This document shows, one piece after another, positions 1 to 5,718 of a DNA stretch of 15,705 bases. Position numbers and translations under genes: made by a program. The DNA comes from CAYPXN01 sp964470915 (GTDB taxonomy: Bacteria > UBA10199 > JADFYH01), in NCBI GenBank assembly GCA_964470915.1, contig CAYYEM010000037.1:1-15705 (forward strand). Reading direction: 5' to 3'. Under the pieces are notes generated by a model, which was given only the letters and a program-made list of their open reading frames with translations, was not told the DNA's origin and searched no databases. The first letter of the stretch is position 1, and every line of letters begins with the position of its first letter.

Positions 1-71
1 GCTCCCAAACCCACTAATAAAATGCCTAGTTTCCCCTCTGCTGGGGCGATATCTTTACCGCGTTTGATCAT
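1..71 (-). CDS. Inositol-3-phosphate synthase-like protein (N-terminal fragment)
   Basis: Only the first 23 codons are in the window; the rest lies beyond the left edge. The visible peptide runs MIKRGKDIAPAEGKLG and then ILLVGLG, a lysine/glycine-rich lead into a hydrophobic strand with a GxG turn. This is how bacterial myo-inositol-1-phosphate synthases open before their NAD-binding Rossmann fold (family knowledge, from memory). That enzyme converts glucose-6-phosphate to inositol-3-phosphate using NAD. I chose the ATG at 71 because a GAGG ribosome-binding sequence at 80-77 sits six bases upstream; the in-frame ATG at 86 has none. Any other Rossmann-fold oxidoreductase beginning this way cannot be excluded from so short a piece. 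Confidence 0.55.
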   Translation of the reverse strand, partial: MIKRGKDIAPAEGKLGILLVGLG

Positions 72-119
72 AATTTCCTCTTTCATGATTCAACAAGCCC
101 AGCATGTCCAACTGTAAGC

Positions 120-142
120 CACTTTGAGCTTGTCGAAGGGTG
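120..142. repeat. Dispersed-type intergenic repeat containing TTGAGCTTGTCGAAGGG
   Basis: The stretch contains TTGAGCTTGTCGAAGGG, which on the minus strand reads CCCTTCGACAAGCTCAA. From memory, near-identical imperfect palindromes recur as short dispersed intergenic repeats in many unrelated bacterial genomes. The outer bases CAC and GTG also pair. It lies alone between two divergent gene starts. No second copy was seen in this window, so the repeat nature rests on recall, not on this sequence. Confidence 0.45.
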
Positions 143-277
143 ATAAGTATTGGCCGCCTATAACATGCGCTTTTTGTAAATGTAAACCTTGTTTTTTATT
201 GAATTTTTTAAGCTTATTTACTGCCTTGTACGCAACTAATTTGCCGCGCTGCCGAGATTAAGGAAGTAAGGTATTAT

Positions 278-622
278 ATGAAGATAGAACAAAATCAAAA
301 AAGTGAATTTAAAAATCGATTGGAACAGTTCGCCAGCAAACTCAATGAAACTGCCCGTCAGATCGTGATCTCAGATCCTCAAATTTTTGCTGAACAAGTA
401 CGTCGTAAGGGTATGGAATTATTTGGCTTATTAAAATCAAGTCTTTTCAAGGAGAGAGCCAGGTCGGTGAACCCATCATTTATGAGAGCTCAAGTAAAGA
501 AAAGAGTGATCGATAGCTTAGAGGATGAGTATTTATATCCAGAGGTAGTTGAAACAGTGACAGATACTCTTATTTTGGCTGCTCAAGCAGACCCTCATTA
601 TCGAAGAGTGTTAGGTTTATAA
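278..622 (+). CDS. Hypothetical protein, 114 residues
   Basis: The reading frame is preceded by purine-rich AAGGAAGTAAGG about seven bases before the ATG, which supports it as a real gene. I do not recognise the family. The product is charged, appears mostly helical, and has no signal peptide or membrane segment. The first half is rich in Lys, Gln and Glu. The second half holds a basic stretch (AQVKKRVIDSLEDEYLYP) followed by a more hydrophobic helix (VVETVTDTLILAAQAD) and a short C-terminal tail. It is probably a soluble cytoplasmic protein. Its stop codon overlaps the convergent yifB stop by six bases, and the inositol synthase-like gene diverges from it. No function is proposed. Confidence 0.6.
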   Translation: MKIEQNQKSEFKNRLEQFASKLNETARQIVISDPQIFAEQVRRKGMELFGLLKSSLFKERARSVNPSFMRAQVKKRVIDSLEDEYLYPEVVETVTDTLILAAQADPHYRRVLGL

Positions 623-2005
623 TTCTTCTCCCAAGCGATATTGAATCGCTTCCATCATGCTTTGATCCGAAATTTTTTCTTCCTGATTTAAATCTGAAAT
701 CGTTTGGGCGACTTTAATTAAACGATTAAAGCCTCGTGCAGATAACTTCCATTTTTTAGTGGCGAGTTCAAGTTTGGCTCGGGCATTTTCTTCCAGTTTG
801 CAAAATTTACGGAGATGTCTTGGACCCATTTGTGAATTAAAAAGAATACCAGCTTCTTTAAAACGATGTTGTTGTCGATTTTGTGCTTCTTGAGTTCGAG
901 CTCGAATTTTTTCAGAACTTTCTTCAGCTATTTCCTGGCTCATTTCTTCATAAGTTAAAGAAGGAGCTTCAGTTTTAAGATCAATTCTATCGAGCAAAGG
1001 TCCTGAAATTTTACCTCGATATTTTTGGAGTCGTGACAAGCTGCAAACACATTGTGCGTGAGGATTGCCATAATGTCCGCAAGGGCAGGGGTTCATCGCT
1101 GCAGCTAATAAAAAACGGGCAGGATAAGTGATCGACTGCAAGGCTCTAGAGATGGTGACTTGTCCACTTTCTAAAGGTTGTCTGAGTGATTCTAAAACAT
1201 TTCGGTGAAATTCCGTGAATTCATCTAAAAATAAAACACCATGATGAGCGAGCGAAACTTCACCGGGTTTAGGGTGGGCTCCTCCTCCAATCAAGCCAGC
1301 ATCTGAGATAGTATGATGAGGAGTGCGAAAGGGCCGTTCTGTGAGTAGGTTAGCATGCTTTGGCAAAAGTCCCGTTAAACTGTAAATCTGGGTGGTGGTG
1401 AGCGCTTCTTCAAAACTCATGGGTGGAAGAATGCCAGGTAAACGTGAACTTAACATGGTTTTTCCGGTGCCAGGAGGACCTACTAATAAAAAGTTATGAA
1501 AACCAGCCGCAGCGATTTCAAGTGCGCGCTTCGCATGCTGTTGACCCCTTACTTCGGAAAANNNNNNNNNNNNNNNNNNNNNNNNNNNNNNNNNNNNNNN
1601 NNNNNNNNNNNNNNNNNNNNNNNNNNNNNNNNNNNNNNNNNNNNNNNNNNNNNNNNNNNNNGTGAGAGAAAGCTCTCCTACGAGGAGATAGTTTTTTAGT
1701 TTTTCAGGAGGCACAAGACCTGCGGCAGAAATGAGTCCCACTGCAATTGGCAGATCGTAAGCAGTCCCTTCTTTTTTAATATCCGCGGGCGCCAGATTGA
1801 TCGTGACACGTCGATAAGGAAACTCATAACTGCAATTGTGTACCGCTGAAATGACACGATCTTTACTTTCTTTCACGGCCGATTCCGGTAAGCCAACGGT
1901 ATTCCAGGTTGGTAATCCCAAGCTGATATTGAGTTCTACATCAATGGGGTAAGCATCGATGCCGATGAGTCCTGCAGAAAATGTATGAGCGATGAGATTG
2001 GGCAT
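617..2005 (-). CDS. YifB/ComM family magnesium chelatase-like AAA+ ATPase (interrupted by an assembly gap)
   Basis: The family comprises hexameric AAA+ ATPases; in naturally competent bacteria ComM drives branch migration during integration of transforming DNA. Visible in order: the N-terminal ChlI-like domain with GLPTWNTVGLPESAVKES and TINLAPADIKKEGTAYDLP, then after the gap GQQHAKRALEIAAAGFHN, Walker A GPPGTGKT, TPHHTISDAGLIGGG, Walker B GVLFLDEF, the cysteine-bearing NPCPCGHYGNP, the sensor/arginine region SGPLLDRIDL, and the C-terminal ARGFNRLIKVAQTISDL. I place the start at the ATG at 2005, six bases after a GGAG ribosome-binding site at 2015-2012; a TTG at 2017 extends the frame but overlaps that site. 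The 100 N replace roughly 75-80 codons when compared by eye with E. coli YifB, so the real gene is longer than drawn. The stop overlaps the convergent small gene by six bases. Confidence 0.93.
   Translation of the reverse strand: MPNLIAHTFSAGLIGIDAYPIDVELNISLGLPTWNTVGLPESAVKESKDRVISAVHNCSYEFPYRRVTINLAPADIKKEGTAYDLPIAVGLISAAGLVPPEKLKNYLLVGELSLXXXXXXXXXXXXXXXXXXXXXXXXXXXXXXXXXXFSEVRGQQHAKRALEIAAAGFHNFLLVGPPGTGKTMLSSRLPGILPPMSFEEALTTTQIYSLTGLLPKHANLLTERPFRTPHHTISDAGLIGGGAHPKPGEVSLAHHGVLFLDEFTEFHRNVLESLRQPLESGQVTISRALQSITYPARFLLAAAMNPCPCGHYGNPHAQCVCSLSRLQKYRGKISGPLLDRIDLKTEAPSLTYEEMSQEIAEESSEKIRARTQEAQNRQQHRFKEAGILFNSQMGPRHLRKFCKLEENARAKLELATKKWKLSARGFNRLIKVAQTISDLNQEEKISDQSMMEAIQYRLGEEL
1562..1661. 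other. Assembly gap of 100 N inside the yifB-type gene
   Basis: Exactly 100 N, the usual placeholder for a gap of unknown length. The flanking protein halves (ending VGELSL and resuming FSEVRGQQHAKRALE) are normally about 75-80 residues apart in this family, so the true missing sequence is probably about 230-240 bases. That the reading frame continues across 100 N is a coincidence. Confidence 0.95.
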
Positions 2006-2030
2006 TATGTTCTCCAAATTAAATCGAAAT

Positions 2031-2065
2031 TTTCTCTAAGGTCACAATTTGTGATTTTAGAGAAA
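2031..2065. repeat. Palindrome A, 17-1-17, upstream of yifB and the ORF6N gene
   Basis: Two 17-base arms flank a single central base at 2048. All arm positions pair except two G/T pairs at 2040-2041. The inner part reads AAGGTCACAATTTGTGATTT. The core shares AGGTCRCAAWTTG with the palindromes centred at 2244 and 2485. It lies 26 bases before the yifB start codon, so it could act as an operator on DNA or as a hairpin in the yifB leader. Such symmetry is typical of a dimeric regulator's binding site. Confidence 0.7.
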
Positions 2066-2117
2066 GCAATTTGGATGCCAGGTTCTATTTGTTTTTAAAT
2101 TGATTTGAGAAAAAAAT

Positions 2118-2156
2118 GTCCGGAAATTGAACTCGGGGTGTCCGAAAATCGGACAC
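2118..2156. promoter_or_regulatory. TGTCCG inverted repeat plus extra half site (candidate activator-binding site)
   Basis: A perfect inverted repeat TGTCCGAAAATCGGACA (2139-2155; one further G/C pair extends it to 2138-2156) has arms separated by AAA. Another half site, TGTCCGGA, starts at 2118. Its centre lies about 60 bases before the -24 element of the candidate sigma-54 promoter at 2206, roughly -85 from the predicted start of transcription. That is the usual place for an enhancer-binding activator of RpoN promoters. It could instead be a Rho-independent-like hairpin, but no T tract follows. The role as an enhancer site is inference. Confidence 0.45.
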
Positions 2157-2205
2157 TTTGAAACAGGCCAATTCGCTAAGCCCTACAAAAATAATAAAAG
2201 ATTAT

Positions 2206-2221
2206 TTGGCATGGAAAGTGC
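2206..2221 (+). promoter_or_regulatory. Candidate sigma-54 (-24/-12) promoter of the ORF6N gene
   Basis: The sequence TTGGCATGGAAAGTGC keeps the invariant GG and GC of RpoN promoters with exactly ten bases between them, and matches the consensus TTGGCACG-N4-TTGC at all but two positions. Transcription would start near 2233, just ahead of palindrome B, giving a leader of about 48 bases before the ATG at 2281. An inverted repeat suited to an enhancer-binding protein lies upstream at 2138-2156. Confidence 0.55.
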
Positions 2222-2230
2222 TTTTCAAGC

Positions 2231-2257
2231 TTTGAGGTCGCAATTTGCGATCTAAAA
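2231..2257. repeat. Palindrome B, 13-1-13, in the ORF6N leader
   Basis: Arms of 13 bases around a central T at 2244, core AGGTCGCAATTTGCGATCT, with one mismatch (2234/2254) and one G/T pair (2237/2251). It spans the predicted sigma-54 transcription start and lies 24 bases before the ORF6N start codon, where a bound protein could block transcription. The core is shared with palindromes A and C. Confidence 0.7.
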
Positions 2258-2280
2258 CGATTAAAGAGGGAGAATTCATT

Positions 2281-2778
2281 ATGGATTTGATGCCGATAGA
2301 GAAAATAGAAAATAGGATCTTATTTGGTAGAGGTCAGAAGGTGATAATGGATGAAGATTTGGCAGAGTTATACGAGGTTCCTGTAAAAAGAATCAATGAG
2401 CAGGTCCGTAGAAATATTAAGCGTTTTCCATCAGATTTTATGTTTCAGCTTGAAAATCAAGAACTTGCAATCTTGAGGTCGCAAATTGAGACCTCAAGAT
2501 TATGGGGTGGTAGACGTTTTAATCCCTACGCCTTTACCGAACAAGGTGTGGCCATGCTCTCCAGCGTTTTGAACAGCGAGCGGGCCATTCAAGTTAATAT
2601 CGAAATCATGCGAGCTTTTGTAAAGCTCAGACAAATTCTCTCTTCGCATAAAGATCTAGCCAAGAAACTGGAGTCTCTTGAAAAGAAATATGATGGGCAA
2701 TTTAAAATTGTATTTGATGCGATTCGGGCTTTGATGACGACAGGCCGAAAAGGCTCGAAGAAACAAATTGGTTTTTAG
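2281..2778 (+). CDS. ORF6N domain-containing DNA-binding protein
   Basis: Residues about 6-115 form an ORF6N domain (family knowledge: related to phage KilA-N/antirepressor DNA-binding modules). Telling segments are RGQKVIMDEDLAELYEV, RINEQVRRNIKRFPSDFMFQL, RSQIETSRLWGGRR and NPYAFTEQGVAMLSSVLNS. A charged helix, probably coiled coil, follows (KDLAKKLESLEKKYDGQF) with a basic tail (TTGRKGSKKQ). Such proteins are found in phages and as lone bacterial genes; the usual role is presumed transcription control. No phage genes surround this one. I chose ATG 2281 because AGAGGGAG (2265-2272) sits eight bases upstream; the frame also extends to a TTG at 2245 inside palindrome B. Codons for RSQIETS lie in palindrome C. 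The gene ends five bases before the convergent trxB stop. Autoregulation through the palindromes is inference. Confidence 0.9.
   Translation: MDLMPIEKIENRILFGRGQKVIMDEDLAELYEVPVKRINEQVRRNIKRFPSDFMFQLENQELAILRSQIETSRLWGGRRFNPYAFTEQGVAMLSSVLNSERAIQVNIEIMRAFVKLRQILSSHKDLAKKLESLEKKYDGQFKIVFDAIRALMTTGRKGSKKQIGF
2469..2501. repeat. Palindrome C, 16-1-16, inside the ORF6N coding region
   Basis: Arms of 16 bases around a central A at 2485, with a single G/A mismatch; the outer 12 bases of each arm pair perfectly. The inner part reads GAGGTCGCAAATTGAGACC. It shares TTGAGGTCGCAA with palindrome B, twelve bases in a row. It encodes the ILRSQIETSRL segment of the ORF6N domain. A match this long to an upstream operator-like element is unlikely by chance. 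Confidence 0.75.
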
Positions 2779-2783
2779 GAAAT

Positions 2784-3722
2784 TTACTTTTTCTGCGCTT
2801 CCAAATATCTCTCCGCATCCAAAGCCGCCATACAACCCATTCCCGCAGCAGTGATGGCTTGACGATAAACATGATCGACACAATCTCCTCCCGCAAACAC
2901 ACCTTCTATATTTGTTTTGGAACCTTCATGAGTGAGAATGTAGCCTTGTTCATCACATTTTATTTCTTTTTGAAAAGGAGCGGTGTTGGGGATGTGTCCA
3001 ATGGCGACAAATATTCCATCAATTTTCAATTCGCTCTTTTCACCTGTTTTTAAGTTTTTTAAAAGAGCAGCTTCGACATTGCCTTTAGATACATCATTAA
3101 TATCTTCGATAGCTGTATTCCAGATGAATTCAATTTTGGGATTTGCCAGAGCACGTTCTTGCATGATTTTGCTGGCTCGCAGCGAATCACGGCGATGGAT
3201 TACATAAACTTTTTTTGCAAACTTGGTGAGAAAATTTGCTTCTTCCATGGCGGAATCTCCACCACCCACCACAATTAAATCTGAATTTTTAAAGAAAGCA
3301 CCATCGCAGGTAGCACAGGTCGAAACTCCACGACCCATGAGTTTTTTTTCGGCTTCAAGTCCAATTAATTTGGGAGCAGCACCAGTTGCAATAATCATTG
3401 CATGAGTTTGCAACTCTTGTCCGCTGGTGAGCTTTATTTTTTTTATGGGGCTCTTCAGCGAAACCTCTTGAACTTGATCAAAAATAAATTGGGTTCCAAA
3501 ACGTTCAGCTTGTTTGCGAGTGCGATCCATGAGCTCCGGGCCCATAATGCCTTCAGGAAAGCCGGGAAAATTTTCTACATCAGTCGTGGTAGTAAGCTGC
3601 CCTCCAGGCTGAGTTCCATCTATTACTAAAGGTTTTAAATTAGCACGCGCTGAGTAAATGGCTGCTGTTAAACCAGCTGCACCAGAACCAACGATTACAA
3701 CTTCATGAAGATTGTCTGACAT
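2784..3722 (-). CDS. trxB: Thioredoxin reductase (NADPH)
   Basis: A cytoplasmic FAD flavoenzyme that passes electrons from NADPH to thioredoxin. The 312 residues match the low-molecular-weight bacterial type. Visible: the FAD-binding GSGAAG (residues 12-17), GGQLTTTTDVENFPGFPEG, the redox pair CATC (Cys136 and Cys139) followed by DGAFF, the NADPH-binding GGGDSAMEEA with VIHRRDSLRA, and the C-terminal FAD motif GVFAGGDCVD with YRQAITAAGMGCMAALDAE. AGGA lies seven bases before the ATG. ssb is 74 bases upstream on the same strand with no clear terminator between, so the two may be co-transcribed. A ferredoxin-NADP reductase of the same fold is excluded by the CATC pair. Confidence 0.96.
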   Translation of the reverse strand: MSDNLHEVVIVGSGAAGLTAAIYSARANLKPLVIDGTQPGGQLTTTTDVENFPGFPEGIMGPELMDRTRKQAERFGTQFIFDQVQEVSLKSPIKKIKLTSGQELQTHAMIIATGAAPKLIGLEAEKKLMGRGVSTCATCDGAFFKNSDLIVVGGGDSAMEEANFLTKFAKKVYVIHRRDSLRASKIMQERALANPKIEFIWNTAIEDINDVSKGNVEAALLKNLKTGEKSELKIDGIFVAIGHIPNTAPFQKEIKCDEQGYILTHEGSKTNIEGVFAGGDCVDHVYRQAITAAGMGCMAALDAERYLEAQKK

Positions 3723-3796
3723 ATATACATCCTGATTTTAATTTCTGAGTATCATCCTTTTGCTGACCCTTATCCGAATGGTAAAGGGGTAAAGAA

Positions 3797-4231
3797 CTAA
3801 AATGGAATATCATCATCCATGGCTGCGGGAGCTTCAGATTTGGGGGCTGAAGGAGCCGAAGCTTTTGCTTCAGTGTAAGTTTTTCCTCCACCTTCACCGG
3901 GGCGTCCACCTAAGAATTGAACTGTGTTAGCGATAATTTCAGTTGTATAGCGTTTATTACCGTCTTTGTCGTTCCATTCACGGGTTTGAAGTCTGCCTTC
4001 AATATATACCGGACGGCCTTTTGAAAGATATTCTCCACAATTTTCTGCTTGTTTACCCCATACCACAATTTTGTGCCACTCCGTGCGCTCTTGATCCTGA
4101 CCATTTTTATCTTTCCAAGATTCATTAGTTGCAATGTTGAAATTAGCAACGGCAGAACCGCTGGGTGTAAAGCGAACTTCGGGGTCTGAGCCCAGATTGC
4201 CGATTAAGATTACTTTATTGATGCTGGCCAT
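3797..4231 (-). CDS. ssb: Single-stranded DNA-binding protein
   Basis: Homotetrameric SSB coats single-stranded DNA during replication, repair and recombination. The OB fold fills residues 1-106 or so: MASINKVILIGNLGSDPEVR, then FNIATNESW, TEWHKIVVWGKQAE, YIEGRLQTREW and YTTEIIANTVQFLGGR. A Gly/Ala/Ser/Pro-rich linker leads to the acidic tip MDDDIPF, the conserved docking peptide for replication and repair partners. At 144 residues it is somewhat short because the linker is short. A textbook AAGGAGG lies just before the ATG. It diverges from glmU and is followed by trxB on the same strand. Confidence 0.97.
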   Translation of the reverse strand: MASINKVILIGNLGSDPEVRFTPSGSAVANFNIATNESWKDKNGQDQERTEWHKIVVWGKQAENCGEYLSKGRPVYIEGRLQTREWNDKDGNKRYTTEIIANTVQFLGGRPGEGGGKTYTEAKASAPSAPKSEAPAAMDDDIPF

Positions 4232-4251
4232 AAAACCTCCTTATTTTTTTC

Positions 4252-4280
4252 ACGCTAACCTCCGATTTTTCATTCGTCAA
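4252..4280 (-). promoter_or_regulatory. Candidate housekeeping-sigma promoter of ssb
   Basis: On the minus strand TTGACG (4280-4275) and TAGCGT (4257-4252) are separated by 17 bases, the ideal spacing for a sigma-70 type promoter. The -35 matches five of six consensus bases; the -10 matches only the important TA and final T. Transcription would start about 14 bases before the ssb start codon. No LexA-type CTGT-N8-ACAG box was found. Confidence 0.4.
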
Positions 4281-4341
4281 GATTCTTCATGAAAAAATAG
4301 TGGAAAATGTATGAGAGACGTAGCATGTTAGGTTTCTAAAT

Positions 4342-5718
4342 ATGAAAAAAATATCAGCAATTATTTTAGCGGCGGGCAAAGGCACTCGCATGAAGTCAAA
4401 TTTGCCTAAAGTTCTCCATGAAGTGGGAGGACTGCCCATGGTGCAATATCCCCTCGAAATTGTTTTTGGAATTAAAGCCAGCCCTGTTGTGATGGTTGTG
4501 GGGCATGGGATTGATCAAGTGAAGGAAAAATTCAAGACTTTTTCAAAAATCGACTATGCTTTGCAAGCAAAGCAATTGGGCTCTGCGCATGCTGTATTGT
4601 GTGCGGAAAAAAGCTTGAAAACTTTTGAAGGGGACGTGGTGATCCTTTCAGGAGATGTTCCATTGATTAGCTCTCAGACGGTGAAAACACTTCTAGATTT
4701 TCATTATAAAAATCAGAATGCCTTAAGTTTGGCTTCTTTCCGTCTTAAAAAACCGACTGGTTATGGCAGGGTGATTCGAGATTTGGCAGGGCAGGTGATC
4801 AAGATTGTTGAAGAAACCGATCTCATGCCTGAAGAAAAAACCGTCGAAGAAGTGAATGGAGGACTCTACATTGCGAGAGTGCCCCTATTGTTTAAAGCCT
4901 TACAAAAAATTGAGCTGAATCCTGTTAAAAAAGAATATTATTTTACAGACTTACCTCAAATATTTCATCAAATGGGTTATGGGGTTGGAGCTCTTCAAAT
5001 TGAAGATTACCAACAAATGTCTGGGGTGAATACGCGGCTCGATTTAGCCCAAGCAGAAAGTCATCTTCAGCAACGTTTAAGAAAAGAATGGATGTTGGAA
5101 GGTGTGACTTTCATTCAGCCTGAAACCACCAGGCTTCACTCAAAAGTGAAGATTGGCCAGGATAGTATTCTGCATCCGGGAGTGGAACTTCTCGGTAAAA
5201 CATCTTTAGGAAAAAATTGCGTGATTGAAACAGGCTCCATTTTAAAAGATGTGCAGCTTTCGGATCATGTTTTAATTCGTGCTTATTCTCATCTTGAAAA
5301 GTGCAAAGTAGAATCGGGTGCAGTGGTTGGACCTTTTGCCAGAGTTCGTCCAGAATCCGTCATTCAAAAAAATGCCCATGTGGGAAATTTTGTAGAACTC
5401 AAGAAAAGTACTTTAGGTGAAGGCAGCAAGGCGAATCATCTTTCTTATTTGGGGGATGCCAACATCGGCAAGAATGTGAATGTGGGGGCGGGCACGATTA
5501 CTTGTAATTATGATGGGGTCAATAAATACAAAACTCAAATTGAATCGGGTGTGTTTATTGGCAGCGATACTCAGCTTGTTGCACCTGTTAAAGTAGGTAA
5601 AAATGCTTATGTAGGAGCGGGAAGTACGATTACCAAAAATGTTCCTGCTGATGCTTTGGCAATCACGAGGGTGGAACAAAAAAATATTAAAGGTTATTCG
5701 AAAAGGAAAAAGAAATAA
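4342..5718 (+). CDS. glmU: Bifunctional GlmU: glucosamine-1-phosphate N-acetyltransferase / UDP-GlcNAc pyrophosphorylase
   Basis: Makes UDP-N-acetylglucosamine, the precursor of peptidoglycan and lipopolysaccharide, in two steps: acetylation of glucosamine-1-phosphate, then uridylyl transfer. The N-terminal half (about 1-230) is the nucleotidyltransferase, with LAAGKGTRMKSNLPKVLHE at 10-28, LQAKQLGSAHAV, ILSGDVPLI and EVNGGLYIA. The C-terminal half is a left-handed beta helix of hexapeptide repeats, with GPFARVRP, GNFVELKKSTLGEG, ANHLSYLGDANIG (His366 is the expected catalytic base) and GAGTITCNYDGVNK. The length of 458 residues is normal for the family. The ribosome-binding site is weak (AGG only). 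The stop codon overlaps the glmS start in TAATG, so the two are translationally coupled. Confidence 0.97.
   Translation: MKKISAIILAAGKGTRMKSNLPKVLHEVGGLPMVQYPLEIVFGIKASPVVMVVGHGIDQVKEKFKTFSKIDYALQAKQLGSAHAVLCAEKSLKTFEGDVVILSGDVPLISSQTVKTLLDFHYKNQNALSLASFRLKKPTGYGRVIRDLAGQVIKIVEETDLMPEEKTVEEVNGGLYIARVPLLFKALQKIELNPVKKEYYFTDLPQIFHQMGYGVGALQIEDYQQMSGVNTRLDLAQAESHLQQRLRKEWMLEGVTFIQPETTRLHSKVKIGQDSILHPGVELLGKTSLGKNCVIETGSILKDVQLSDHVLIRAYSHLEKCKVESGAVVGPFARVRPESVIQKNAHVGNFVELKKSTLGEGSKANHLSYLGDANIGKNVNVGAGTITCNYDGVNKYKTQIESGVFIGSDTQLVAPVKVGKNAYVGAGSTITKNVPADALAITRVEQKNIKGYSKRKKK

Noticed and set aside
2005..2017. TTG at 2017 as the yifB start
   Set aside because: It overlaps the GGAG ribosome-binding site that serves the ATG at 2005, and the family normally begins at that ATG.
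2245..2281. TTG at 2245 as the ORF6N start
   Set aside because: It lies within palindrome B, has no ribosome-binding site, and the ATG at 2281 has a strong one.
2784..3722. Several plus-strand reading frames across trxB, and similar frames opposite glmU, glmS, uvrD and the fusion gene
   Set aside because: They lie opposite genes with complete family motifs, have no ribosome-binding sites, and translate to low-complexity or implausible peptides.
3723..3796. A terminator between ssb and trxB
   Set aside because: Only a weak five-pair CCCTT/AAGGG stem with a long loop and no T run is present, so co-transcription is more likely.
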